This document shows positions 26,157-35,159 of a stretch of 64,000 bases of DNA, piece by piece. The notes below the pieces were generated by a model. The model saw nothing but the letters and a program-made list of their open reading frames with translations. It made no database searches and was not told the origin of the DNA. The position numbers were made by a program, and so were the translations under genes. The stretch spans positions 32,501 to 96,500 of the forward strand of contig NZ_CP083539.1 in NCBI RefSeq assembly GCF_025144335.1, given 5' to 3'. This DNA comes from Jannaschia sp. W003. GTDB lineage: Bacteria > Pseudomonadota > Alphaproteobacteria > Rhodobacterales > Rhodobacteraceae. Each line of letters starts with the position of its first letter. The stretch's first letter is position 1.

Positions 26157-26165
26157 TTTTCCACA
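26157..26165 (+). promoter_or_regulatory. DnaA box (TTTTCCACA)
   Basis: One mismatch from the consensus TTATCCACA, 20 bases before the first iteron. A second copy in reverse lies at 26493-26501. Confidence 0.55.
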
Positions 26166-26184
26166 GGCCCCGAGTCGGTTGGCG

Positions 26185-26269
26185 CCCGAAACGTAAGCCC
26201 TCGCACCCGAGGCGTAGCGCCAGCGCACCCCGGACGTAGGCCATCGCACCCGAGGCGTAAGGAATGGGG
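26185..26269 (+). repeat. Four tandem iterons, 21-22 bp
   Basis: Units at 26185-26205, 26206-26227, 26228-26248 and 26249-26269 follow the pattern CCCGAGGCGTAAGCCATCGCA with substitutions; GCACCCGAGGCGTA is identical across the unit 1/2 and unit 3/4 junctions. The two-helical-turn spacing puts every copy on the same DNA face, as expected for Rep binding. Confidence 0.75.
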
Positions 26270-26492
26270 CGATTTGCCTAAACGGGGCAGGGGGTTGGGG
26301 CCCGAGAACAGGGAATCCCAGAACACTGAACCGCGGGGGTTCGCTTCGCTGGGGATTCGGGGCAGGGTGCCCGTGGCCCCGGCCCGGCCCACGGCGACGT
26401 TCGCACCTGTGGCCTCCGTGCGTCGGCTTCCGGTTTTCCGGCCCCCTCACGCCCATGTTCGCACTTGCCGCCGGCGCCACCGCCCCGCATCC

Positions 26493-26501
26493 TGTGGAAA
26501 A
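26493..26501 (-). promoter_or_regulatory. DnaA box, reverse orientation
   Basis: TGTGGAAAA, the reverse complement of TTTTCCACA, 19 bases before the chosen parA start. Its presence here argues against the longer parA frame starting at 26455. Confidence 0.5.
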
Positions 26502-26520
26502 AATACGGGCGGAGCAGGAC

Positions 26521-27708
26521 ATGGACACGGTGGGGCTCGAGGAGCTGGACCGCATCGCGCGGCGTGCGGAGGTGGTGATCGACCGCCTGCGCGAGCGGCT
26601 CTATGCGCCGGGCACGGCGAAGCGGCTGGACCTCAGCTTCAACGTGCGCACGGCCGCGGAGATGGCGGGGCGCACCGAGAAGGCGATCCGCGACGCGGAA
26701 GGGGACGGGCGCCTGCCCGAGCCCGAGAAGAACCCCGAGACGGGACGGCGGCTCGGCTACTCCCTCGCGGACGTGAACCGGATGCGCGACGTGTTCGGCA
26801 CCCGCCCCTGGCGCGCCGAGGGCGACCCGCCCTGCGTTCTGGCGGTCCAGAACTTCAAGGGCGGCGTGGCCAAGTCCACGCTGGTGACGCACCTCGCCCA
26901 GTACCTCGCCCTGCGCGGCTACCGAGTCTGCGTGATCGACTGCGACAGCCAGGCCAGCTCCACGGCGATGTTCGGGCTGAACCCCGACGTGGACGTCGAC
27001 GAGACCGAGGACACGCTCTACCCGTTCTTCCGCCACGGGGGGCCGCGCGACCTGCGCTACGCGCTGCGGGCGACATACTGGCCGGGCATCGCGCTGATCC
27101 CCGCGAACCTCGGGCTCTACGATGCCGAGTACGAGTTCGCGGCCCGAATGGCGCGCGAGCAGACGCTGGTGCTGGACCGCCTGCGCGAGGGGGTCGACAG
27201 CATCGCGGGCGGCTTCGACGTGATCCTGCTCGATCCGCCGCCCGCGCTCGGGATGATCTCGCTGTCGGTCCTGCGCGCGGCGACCGCGCTGCTCGTCCCT
27301 GCGCCGCCCAACAACATCGACTTCGCCTCGACGGCGCACTTCCTGAAGATGATGGGGGCGACCTTGGGCGAGATCGCCCGCCACGGGGGGCAGCGCGACT
27401 ACAGCTTCGTGAAGATCCTCGCCACCAAGATGAACGACGGCAAGTCCGCCCACGTGGCCATCAAGCGGATGATGGACGCGGTCTTCCCCCAGGACATGCT
27501 CACGAGCATCCTCAAGGACTCGGCGGAGATCGACAACGCCACCGCGAACCTCGGGACGGTCTACGAGATGACGGGGCCGGGCACGCGCACCGAGACCCAC
27601 AAGCGGTGCCGCGTCTATCTCGACGCGGTGGGGCGCGAGGTGGAGACGCTGATCCGCAAGACCTGGCCCAGCCACCACGGGCCGCTGCGCAAGGAGGGCG
27701 TGCTGTGA
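26521..27708 (+). CDS. parA: Plasmid partition ATPase ParA (RepA of repABC-like type)
   Basis: A 395-residue ParA with an N-terminal helix-turn-helix region (NVRTAAEMAGRTEKAIRDAE, residues 41-60) and a deviant Walker A KGGVAKST at 113-120. The switch/Walker B region includes VCVIDCDSQAS and FDVILLDPPPALG. The length and extended N-terminus match the plasmid RepA/ParA class that both segregates DNA and represses its own operon. ATG 26521 follows GGAGCAGGAC; an in-frame ATG at 26455 would cover a DnaA box and lacks a ribosome site. The stop overlaps the parB GTG (GTGA). It is divergent from rep across the origin. Confidence 0.92.
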   Translation: MDTVGLEELDRIARRAEVVIDRLRERLYAPGTAKRLDLSFNVRTAAEMAGRTEKAIRDAEGDGRLPEPEKNPETGRRLGYSLADVNRMRDVFGTRPWRAEGDPPCVLAVQNFKGGVAKSTLVTHLAQYLALRGYRVCVIDCDSQASSTAMFGLNPDVDVDETEDTLYPFFRHGGPRDLRYALRATYWPGIALIPANLGLYDAEYEFAARMAREQTLVLDRLREGVDSIAGGFDVILLDPPPALGMISLSVLRAATALLVPAPPNNIDFASTAHFLKMMGATLGEIARHGGQRDYSFVKILATKMNDGKSAHVAIKRMMDAVFPQDMLTSILKDSAEIDNATANLGTVYEMTGPGTRTETHKRCRVYLDAVGREVETLIRKTWPSHHGPLRKEGVL

Positions 27709-28673
27709 GCAAGAGGCACGATGCGGTGTTCGACGACGTGCTGTCGGGGCTGGGGGACTCGCCCGCCAAGGAGGGCCGGGGGGGCGCCCGCTTCCTCGCG
27801 CGCTCCACGCGGGTGGGCGAGCGGCTGTCGGGCGAGATCGAGGAGAAGACGCTGCGCTGGGTGGACCCGGCCCAGTGCCGCATGTGGGCGCGCCACAACC
27901 GGGCCTACGAGCTCCTGACGGAGGACAACTGCCGCGACCTGATCGACGGCATCAAGAGCCAGGGCCGGCAGGAGTTTCCCGCCGTGGTGCGGGCGACCGG
28001 GGACGACGCGGTGCCGTACGAGGTCGTGTGCGGGGCGCGGCGGCACTTCGCGGTGTCGTGGCTGCGGGCGCACAACTTCCCGCAGATGCGGTACCTCGTG
28101 GAGGTGCGCGACCTCACGGACGAGGAGGCGTTCCGCCTCGCCGACATCGAGAACCGCGACCGCGAGGATATCTCGGACTACGAGCGCGCGCGCGACTACG
28201 CCGAGGCGCTGCGGCTCTACTACGGCGGCCGCCAGCGCGACATGGCGCAGCGGCTGGAGGTCTCGGACGCCTGGCTGTCGCGCTACCTGCAGCTCGCCAA
28301 GCTGCCCGACGAGATCGTGGCCGCGTTCGGGTCGATCCGCGACGTGCGGGAGGCCCATGCGCGCAGCTTGAAGCCTCACCTCGGGCGCGGGCCGGAGCGC
28401 GAGGCGATCCTCGCGGAGGCGCGCGCGATCGCCGCCGAGGGCAAGGGGCTGGACCCCGCCGCCGTGCTGCGGCGCCTGCGCGCGGTGGTGGCCAAGCCCA
28501 CGGACCGGCGGGGCAAGGAGACGGTGTTCAAGGGGCCGCGCCACCAGCGGGGGATGAAGATGCGGCGCATGAACCGGACGATCCAACTAGAGTTCCTCGA
28601 TACCGCGGGGCGGGCCGACCTGGAGGCGGCGTTCGAGATGTTCCTTGAGGCGCAGTTCGGGCGGAAGGCGTAG
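27705..28673 (+). CDS. parB: Plasmid partition protein ParB
   Basis: A 322-residue ParB/RepB-type DNA-binding partner of ParA. The N-terminal domain carries SQGRQEFPAVVRAT and the box CGARRHFAVSWLR, the NTP-binding ParB motif, followed by LADIENRDREDISDYERARDY and a helix-turn-helix at QRDMAQRLEVSDAWLSRYLQLAKLP. It binds centromere-like parS sites and stimulates ParA. The GTG at 27705 overlaps the parA stop. No parS repeat was identified with confidence nearby. Confidence 0.92.
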   Translation: MSKRHDAVFDDVLSGLGDSPAKEGRGGARFLARSTRVGERLSGEIEEKTLRWVDPAQCRMWARHNRAYELLTEDNCRDLIDGIKSQGRQEFPAVVRATGDDAVPYEVVCGARRHFAVSWLRAHNFPQMRYLVEVRDLTDEEAFRLADIENRDREDISDYERARDYAEALRLYYGGRQRDMAQRLEVSDAWLSRYLQLAKLPDEIVAAFGSIRDVREAHARSLKPHLGRGPEREAILAEARAIAAEGKGLDPAAVLRRLRAVVAKPTDRRGKETVFKGPRHQRGMKMRRMNRTIQLEFLDTAGRADLEAAFEMFLEAQFGRKA

Positions 28674-28683
28674 CCTTCCGGCC

Positions 28684-28783
28684 GCCCCGGACTCGATCCG
28701 GGGCCCCGATGGGCTGTGCGACGTTGCTGCGGGGGGAGGGGGCTCTGCCCCCGCCGCCTTCGGCGCCTCCCCCGAGGTATTTT
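28684..28783 (+). terminator. Composite palindromic element downstream of parB
   Basis: After the parB stop come GCCCCGGACTCGATCCGGGGC (28684-28704) and a branched hairpin: outer stem GGGGGAG/CTCCCCC (28732-28738 with 28767-28773) enclosing GGGGGC-TCT-GCCCCC and GCCG-CCTT-CGGC, ending in GAGGTATTTTC. It is the counterpart of 24846-24924. Confidence 0.6.
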
Positions 28784-28824
28784 CGGAACGAAGACGGGGG
28801 CCGCAGTTCGCGGAGTGGGCCGGC

Positions 28825-28869
28825 TTGACCGGGTAATGCAGACGCATTACCTGTTGCACGTTGCAACAG
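28825..28869 (+). promoter_or_regulatory. Promoter/operator of the prlF-yhaV toxin-antitoxin operon
   Basis: A good -35 (TTGACC, 28825-28830) runs into two abutting perfect inverted repeats: GTAATGC-AGAC-GCATTAC (28833-28850) and CTGTTGCA-CGT-TGCAACAG (28851-28869). They cover the spacer, the -10 area and the likely start point, and lie 22 bases before the antitoxin GTG. They are likely the autoregulation sites for the antitoxin complex. Confidence 0.65.
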
Positions 28870-28891
28870 ACCCGTTCGCCGGAGGCTCCCC

Positions 28892-29212
28892 GTGATCGCG
28901 CAGGACATCTCGAAGCTTACCGACCGGTACCAGACGACCGTGCCCGCCGGAGTGCGCCGGCAGCTGAAGCTCGGCAAGGGCGACCGCATCCGCTACCGCA
29001 CCGCGGAGGACGGACGGGTCTACATCGAGCCCGTCCGGGCAGGGGAGGACGATCCCGCGCTTGCGCCGTTCCTCGACCTGGTCGAGGCCGATATCCGGGC
29101 CCGTCCCGATCGGCTCCGGGCCTTCGACGGAGCGCTGCGCGACCGGCTCGAGGCGCTGGTGGGGGATGTGGACGTGGACCTCGACGCGCCGCTGTCGCCA
29201 GACGACGAATGA
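28892..29212 (+). CDS. prlF: Type II antitoxin, PrlF/AbrB family
   Basis: A 106-residue protein. The N-terminal swapped-hairpin AbrB/SpoVT domain reads KLTDRYQTTVPAGVRRQLKLGKGDRI (residues 8-33, split here by family landmarks TTVPAGVR and LGKGDR). The C-terminal half is acidic and would wrap the toxin. It neutralises the YhaV ribonuclease and represses its own promoter. The start is GTG 28892 with GGAGG 6 bases upstream. It overlaps the toxin gene by 4 bases (ATGA). Its place just after parAB fits a plasmid addiction module. Confidence 0.88.
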   Translation: MIAQDISKLTDRYQTTVPAGVRRQLKLGKGDRIRYRTAEDGRVYIEPVRAGEDDPALAPFLDLVEADIRARPDRLRAFDGALRDRLEALVGDVDVDLDAPLSPDDE

Positions 29213-29712
29213 CCGACGCGCCGCCGCTGGTGGTCGGTGGGTGGTCGATCTACGCGCATCCCCTGTTCCTCGACCAGCTCGAGGCGCTGATCGAGGAGGT
29301 GGAGGCCCGGCGGGCGCGCGATCCGGAGGGGTGGCGCCGCCGGAACTGCGCGAAGCGGCTGGCGGCGATCCTGAAGTTGGCGACCGTCGCGATCCCGGCC
29401 GATCCGGGCGCCGCGGCGTTCCGGCAGGGCGGGACGCTCGGGGACGGGCGCCGCCACTGGTTCCGGGCCAAGTTCTTCCAGCAGTACCGCCTGTTCTTCC
29501 GCTTCGACAGCGGCGCGCGGATCATCGTGCTGGCGTGGGTGAACGACGAGGCGACGAAGCGCGCCTACGGCAGCCGGACCGACGCCTACGCGACGTTCCG
29601 GGGGATGCTGGAGAACGGCCGGCCGCCCGACGACTTCGACGCGCTGATGCGCGAGGCCGGGGCGGCGTCGGAGCGGTTCAGCGCGGGACTGGGCCGCGCG
29701 CCCGGCCCGTAG
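29209..29712 (+). CDS. yhaV: Type II toxin, YhaV family ribonuclease
   Basis: A 167-residue RelE-fold toxin. Recognisable are GWSIYAHPLFLDQLEAL, the basic core AKRLAAILKLATVAIP, and the conserved HWFRAKFFQQYRLFFRFD region with the following IVLAWVNDEATKRAYG. YhaV cleaves RNA and stops growth when the antitoxin decays, so loss of the replicon would be penalised. ATG 29209 overlaps the antitoxin stop. Its stop at 29710-29712 is separated from the convergent phoU stop by a single base. Confidence 0.9.
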   Translation: MTDAPPLVVGGWSIYAHPLFLDQLEALIEEVEARRARDPEGWRRRNCAKRLAAILKLATVAIPADPGAAAFRQGGTLGDGRRHWFRAKFFQQYRLFFRFDSGARIIVLAWVNDEATKRAYGSRTDAYATFRGMLENGRPPDDFDALMREAGAASERFSAGLGRAPGP

Positions 29713-29713
29713 G

Positions 29714-30414
29714 CTACTTCTCCGCCACGCTCGTCATGTCGGCCTTGGTGCGCTCCTCGGCCGGCATCTCGCCGGTCACGAGGTAGATGATCTGCTCGGC
29801 AATGCCGGTGACCAGGTCGCCCATGCGCTCGATGTTCTTGGCCATGAAGTGCATGTGCATGCAGGCCGTGATCGAGCGGGGGTCCTCCATCATGTAGGTG
29901 AGGTACTCGCGGAAGAGGCCGTTGTAGAGCTGGTCGACCTCCTCGTCGCGGGCGCGCACCTGCGCCGCGAGGTCGGCGTCGCGGCGGTCGTAGGCGTCGA
30001 GCACGTCGCGCAGCATCGCCTCGACCTCGCGGGCCATGCGGCGCAGCGCGGGGGCGTTCTCGGCCGGGGGCATGCCGATCAGGATCTCGGTGCGCTTGGC
30101 CATGTTCTTGGCGTAGTCGCCGATGCGCTCTAGGGCCGAGGAGATGCGGAACACCGCGAGCACGGTGCGCAGGTCGGTGGCGATGGGCTGGCGCAGGGCG
30201 ATCAGCTTGGCGGCCTCCTCGTTGATCGCCTCCTCCATGGCGTCGATGCGCTTGTCGCCGGCGCGGGTGCGCGCGGCCAGCTCGGCGTCCATGGTGGCGT
30301 AGGCGGTGGCCGCGTCCCCGATGGCGGCGGCGACGGCCTCGCCCATGGCGGCGACCTGTCCCTTGATGGCCTTCAGGTCGCGGTCGAAGGCGCTGGCGAT
30401 GTGGCGGGGTTGGG

Positions 30415-30418
<4 letters not shown>
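29714..30418 (-). CDS. phoU: Phosphate signalling protein PhoU
   Basis: A 234-residue all-helical protein with the two PhoU repeats; metal-binding clusters are visible as [14 protein letters not shown] and [15 protein letters not shown]. PhoU links the Pst transporter to the PhoR/PhoB two-component system and damps phosphate uptake. It is the last gene of pstSCAB-phoU, and its ATG overlaps the pstB stop (ATGA). phoB and phoR are not next to it in this window. Confidence 0.95.
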
Positions 30419-31211
<793 letters not shown>

Positions 31212-31215
<4 letters not shown>

Positions 31216-32501
31216 CAGCGGCGCTCGAACTTGGAGCGCAGGAAGATGGCGACGGCGTTCATCGCCACGAGGAAGCCCAGGAGCACGAGGATCGCCGCCG
31301 AGGTGCGGCTGACGAAGCCGCGCTCGGGGCTGTCGGCCCAGATGAAGATCTGAGTGGGCAGGGCGGTGGAGGGATCGAACGGCGTGGCGGGCGCCGAGGT
31401 GATGAAGGCGTTCATGCCGATGAGCAGCAGCGGCGCGGTCTCGCCTAGGGCCTGCGCCAGGCCGATGATGGTGCCGGTGAGGATGCCGGGCATGGCGAGG
31501 GGCAGCACGTGGTGGAACACGACCTGATGGCGCGAGGCGCCGATGCCGAGGGCGGCCTCGCGGATCGAGGGGGGCACGGCCTTGAGGGCGGCGCGGGTGG
31601 CGATGATGATGGTGGGCATGGTCATCAGCGCCAGCGTCAGGCCCCCCACGAAGGGGGCGGAGCGGGGCAGGCCGAACCAGCCGATGAAGACGGCGAGGGC
31701 CAGCAGGCCGAACACCACCGAGGGCACGGCGGCGAGGTTGTTGATGTTGACCTCGATGAAGTCCGAGACGCGGTTCCGGGGCGCGAACTCCTCCAAGTAG
31801 ATCGCGGCGCCGATGCCGAGCGGGAAGGAGATCAGGAAGCAGACCAGCAGCGCCCAAGCGCTGCCCACGATGGCGCCGCGCAGGCCCGCCAGCTCGGGGA
31901 AGCGCGAGTCGGCGTTGGTGAAGAGGCCCCAGGCGAAGCCGCGCTCGACGGCGCCGGCCGCCTCCAGCGTGTCGAACCAGGCGATGCCGCGGTCGTCGAC
32001 GCGGCGGTTCCGCTCGGGGGTGTCGCGGTCGATGGCGCCCTTGGCGAACTGGTCGAAGGGGTCCGAGACGGGGACCGACACGCGCACCGTCTGGCCGATC
32101 AGCGAGGGGTCGGCGACCACCATGTCGCGGATCTGGAACTGGGCGCCGTCGGAGAGGATCTCGGCCACGGCGCGCTTCGTGGCGCGGTCGGTGCCGTCCT
32201 CGCCGAGGAGGGCGGCGAGGGAGACCTCGGCCACGTCGTCGAAGCCACCGCGGGGCAGGCGCGCGGGGTCGATCTCCTCGGGGTCGAGGAAGACCTCGTA
32301 GGTGAGGCGCGTCTCCACGAAGGCGGTCCAGCCCGAGAGGACCAGCGAGCCGACGAGCAGGGCCAGCATCAGGAAGGCAAAGGCGATGGCGGCGATGCCG
32401 AAGCCCTTGAGAGTGCGTTGCCGGCGGTGGCGGCGCCCGAGCGAGGCGCGCACGGCGTCGGTGGTGGTGCGGGCGGGGGCGGACTCGGCGGCGTCGGTCA
32501 T
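31212..32501 (-). CDS. pstA: Phosphate ABC transporter permease PstA
   Basis: A 429-residue permease. One membrane span near residues 33-60 is followed by a large, hydrophilic, probably periplasmic insert (about 170 residues, including [15 protein letters not shown]) and then the five-span permease core with [23 protein letters not shown] as the ATPase-docking loop. It is longer than the E. coli protein (about 296), as is usual in alphaproteobacteria. ATG 32501 is one base after the pstC stop. Confidence 0.93.
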
Positions 32502-32502
32502 G

Positions 32503-33879
32503 TCAGTCGTAGGCCTCGCGGTAGCGGCGCACGATGCGCAGGGCGAGCACGTTGATCGCTAGGGTCACGATGAAGAGCATGAGCCCGAGCGCGAAGGCGG
32601 CCAGGGTCTTGGGGTTGTCGAACGAGGTGTCGCCGATCAGCAGGGTCACGATCTGGACGGTGACGGTGGTGACGGATTCCAGCGGGTTCACAGTCATGCG
32701 GGCCATGAGGCCGGCGGCCATGACCACGATCATGGTCTCGCCGATGGCGCGGCTGACGGCGAGGAGCACGCCGCCGACGATGCCGGGGATGGCGGCCGGG
32801 AACAGCACCTGCGTCATCGTCTCGGCCCGCGTGGCGCCGAGAGCGAGGGCGCCGTCGCGCAAGGCGCGGGGGACGGCCGAGAGGGCGTCGTCGGCGAACG
32901 ACGAGATGAAGGGGATCAGCATGATGCCCATGACGCCGCCGGCGGCCAGCGCGGTGTTGGGGGCGACGTCGATGCCCAAGGCCTGCCCCGAGGAGCGCAG
33001 GGCGGGGGCCACCACGAGGATCGCGAAGAAGCCGTAGACGACGGTGGGCACGCCGGCGAGGATCTCGAGCACGGGCTTGGCGACCTGCCGCACGGCGCGG
33101 GGCGCGAACTCGTTGAGGTAGATGGCCGACATCAGGCCCACGGGGACCGCCACCACGAGGGCCACCACGGTGATCACGAGGGTGCCCAGGATCACGGGCA
33201 GCCAGCCGAAGGCGCCCTCGGCGGCGATCTGGTCGGCGCGCAGCGGGATCTGCGGCTCCCAGTTGGTGCCGAACAGGAACTCGGTGACGGGCACCATCGA
33301 GAAGAAGCGGATGCTCTCGAAGAGGAGCGCGGCGACGATGCCCACGGTGGTGAAGATCGCCACCACGGAGCAGAAGATCATCAGCCCCGAGACGATGCGC
33401 TCCACGCCGTGGCGGGCGCGGAAGGCGGGGGCGACGGTGCGCCGGAAGCGCCACAGGAGCACGGCCGCGAGCGCGGCGGTGGCGGCGAGCAGGAGCCAGC
33501 CGGACAGGGCGTGGAGCGACTGGAGCCGTTCGGCGGCGGCGAGCTTCCACGGCTCGGGCGTGCCGAAGACCTGGCCCGCGGCGATGCTCTGGATCTCGGC
33601 AAGGACGAGCGCGCGCTCGCCGTCCCCGAGGCCGTCGAGGGTGCCGTCGGGCAGGCCGCCGAGGGTGGCCCACTGGATCGCGGCGCCCTCCAGCCCGAGC
33701 CAGACGAGGATCAGGACCAGGAGGGGGACGAGGGTGCCGAGCGCCGCATAGAGGCCGTGGGAGCCGGGAAGGGAGTGCAGCGCGGCGCCGCGTCCGCGGA
33801 TCGCGGCGGCGGCGCGGCGGTTCATCGCGTAGCCCGCGAGGGCGGCGAGGAAGAGCACGAGAAAGGCCAGGCCGGTCAT
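32503..33879 (-). CDS. pstC: Phosphate ABC transporter permease PstC
   Basis: A 458-residue permease with two or three extra N-terminal spans, then the core with ALGATRAETMTQVLFPAAIPG as coupling loop. The chosen ATG 33879 has a near-perfect AGGAGG site a few bases upstream, which decides against the 11-residue longer frame beginning at 33912. It pairs with PstA to form the phosphate channel. The 112-base gap to pstS is the largest in the operon and could allow extra expression of the binding protein. Confidence 0.93.
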   Translation of the reverse strand: MTGLAFLVLFLAALAGYAMNRRAAAAIRGRGAALHSLPGSHGLYAALGTLVPLLVLILVWLGLEGAAIQWATLGGLPDGTLDGLGDGERALVLAEIQSIAAGQVFGTPEPWKLAAAERLQSLHALSGWLLLAATAALAAVLLWRFRRTVAPAFRARHGVERIVSGLMIFCSVVAIFTTVGIVAALLFESIRFFSMVPVTEFLFGTNWEPQIPLRADQIAAEGAFGWLPVILGTLVITVVALVVAVPVGLMSAIYLNEFAPRAVRQVAKPVLEILAGVPTVVYGFFAILVVAPALRSSGQALGIDVAPNTALAAGGVMGIMLIPFISSFADDALSAVPRALRDGALALGATRAETMTQVLFPAAIPGIVGGVLLAVSRAIGETMIVVMAAGLMARMTVNPLESVTTVTVQIVTLLIGDTSFDNPKTLAAFALGLMLFIVTLAINVLALRIVRRYREAYD

Positions 33880-33959
33880 GGGGCCTCCTGGACGGGGTTC
33901 CGCCGCCCCCATGCGGGAGCGGCGGAGGGGGCGTCAAGGCCGTGTGCCCATTTCGCGGG

Positions 33960-33991
33960 CACGGCGGCGCGGCCGGGTCACTGGCCCGGGG
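33960..33991 (-). terminator. GC-rich repeat/hairpin after pstS
   Basis: Two copies of GGGTCACTGG sit 14 bases apart; CCGGG-TCACTGG-CCCGG forms a short hairpin. It starts immediately after the pstS stop and may cause partial termination or protect the pstS message. The stem is short, so confidence is low. Confidence 0.3.
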
Positions 33992-35038
33992 TCACTGGGC
34001 CGGGGCCTCCATGGGCTCGGCGTCGAGCACCGCGTCCTGCAGCGCCGCCAGCGCGTCGTCGTCGAGCGGCACCAGCCCGCGCTCCGAGAGGTATCCGCCC
34101 TCGGCCACGGCGTCGTCGTCCATGTACTCCTCCAGGAACTCGTCGAGCCCCGGGATCACGCCGCGGTGGGCGTTCTTGACGTAGAAGTAGAGGGGCCGCG
34201 AGATCGGGTAGCTCTTGTCGGCGATGGTCTCGGGCGAGGGCTCCGTGCCGCCGATGGTGACGCCCTGCAGGGTGTCGAGGTTCTCGAAGAGGAACGAGTA
34301 GCCGAAGATGCCCAGGGCGTCGGGGTCGGCGTTCAGGCGCTGGACGATCAGGTTGTCGTTCTCGCCGGCCTCCACGAAGGGCCCGTCGGTGCGCATGCGC
34401 GAGCAGTTCTCGACCACCCACTCGTGGTCGAAGCCGTTCTCCTCGACGTAAGGCAGCATCTCGCAGCCGGCGTGCATGGCCAGCTCCACGAAGGCGTCGC
34501 GGGTGCCCGAGGTGGGCGGCGGGCCGTAGACCAGGATCTCGGCGTCGGGCAGCGCGGGGTCGATCTCGGACCAGCGCCGGTACGGGTTGTCGACCCACTC
34601 GCCCTCCACGGGCACCTGGGCGCCGAGGGCGAGGTAGATGTCGTCCAGCCCGAGGTCGTAGGCGTTGGTGCTGGCCTGGGCCTGGGCGATCGAGAGGCCG
34701 TCGAAGCCGATCAGCGCCTCGGTGATGTCGGTGACGCCGCCCGCCTGGCACAGCTCGTATTCGGAGGCCTTCATGGCGCGGCTCGCGCCGGTGATGTCGG
34801 GGGTGTTGGCGCCGACCCCCTCGCAGAAGATCTTCATGCCGCCACCGGTGCCGGTGGACTCCACGATGGGCGAGGCGAAGCCCGAGACGTTGCTGAACTG
34901 CTCGGCGACGGCCTGGGTGTAGGGGAACACCGTCGAGGAACCGACGATGCGGATGGCGTCTCGGCCCTGGGCCCCGGCTGCGCCGGCGAGGGCGAGCGTG
35001 GTGGCGAGGGGCAGGGCGGCGAGGCGTAGGAGGGTCAT
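33992..35038 (-). CDS. pstS: Phosphate ABC transporter substrate-binding protein PstS
   Basis: A 348-residue periplasmic protein. A Sec signal peptide (LLRLAALPLATTLALAGAAGAQG) is followed by RIVGSSTVFPYTQAVAEQF, with the phosphate-binding GSSTV, then STGTGGGMKIFCEG and PPPTSGTRDAF, all in the PstS order. It captures inorganic phosphate for PstCAB. It is first in the operon, with GGAG before ATG 35038. I looked for a Pho box in the 121 bases upstream and did not find a convincing one. Confidence 0.94.
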   Translation of the reverse strand: MTLLRLAALPLATTLALAGAAGAQGRDAIRIVGSSTVFPYTQAVAEQFSNVSGFASPIVESTGTGGGMKIFCEGVGANTPDITGASRAMKASEYELCQAGGVTDITEALIGFDGLSIAQAQASTNAYDLGLDDIYLALGAQVPVEGEWVDNPYRRWSEIDPALPDAEILVYGPPPTSGTRDAFVELAMHAGCEMLPYVEENGFDHEWVVENCSRMRTDGPFVEAGENDNLIVQRLNADPDALGIFGYSFLFENLDTLQGVTIGGTEPSPETIADKSYPISRPLYFYVKNAHRGVIPGLDEFLEEYMDDDAVAEGGYLSERGLVPLDDDALAALQDAVLDAEPMEAPAQ

Positions 35039-35159
35039 GGATCGCTCCGTGGCTTATCCTTGGGTCGGACCGGCGGGGAACCCCGGCGGTCGCGCGGAGG
35101 AATGCACGGCGGGACCGCGTTGTGAACCCCCTTTCGCCGCAGTGCAGCGAGAACGCGGG

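Larger units (their letters stand above)
25989..26501. other. Putative replication origin (oriV) and rep/par control region
   Basis: The 548-base gap between divergent rep and parA. It holds: CGTAAG-type half-sites at 25996-26001 and 26009-26014 beside the rep start, a perfect GTAAGCTTAC palindrome at 26063-26072, a DnaA box TTTTCCACA at 26157-26165 (8 of 9 to TTATCCACA), four iterons at 26185-26269, and an inverted DnaA-type box at 26493-26501. Local base composition is less GC-rich than the genes around it. Function is inferred from this arrangement. Confidence 0.72.

Noticed and set aside
26185..26269. CRISPR array
   Set aside because: The repeats are contiguous 21-22 bp iterons without spacers and no cas genes are present.
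26455..26520. Longer parA start at 26455
   Set aside because: It would add 22 residues across a DnaA box and lacks a ribosome site; the ATG at 26521 has GGAG at proper spacing.
35039..35159. Pho box upstream of pstS
   Set aside because: No pair of CTGTCAT-like repeats at 11-base spacing was found on either strand.
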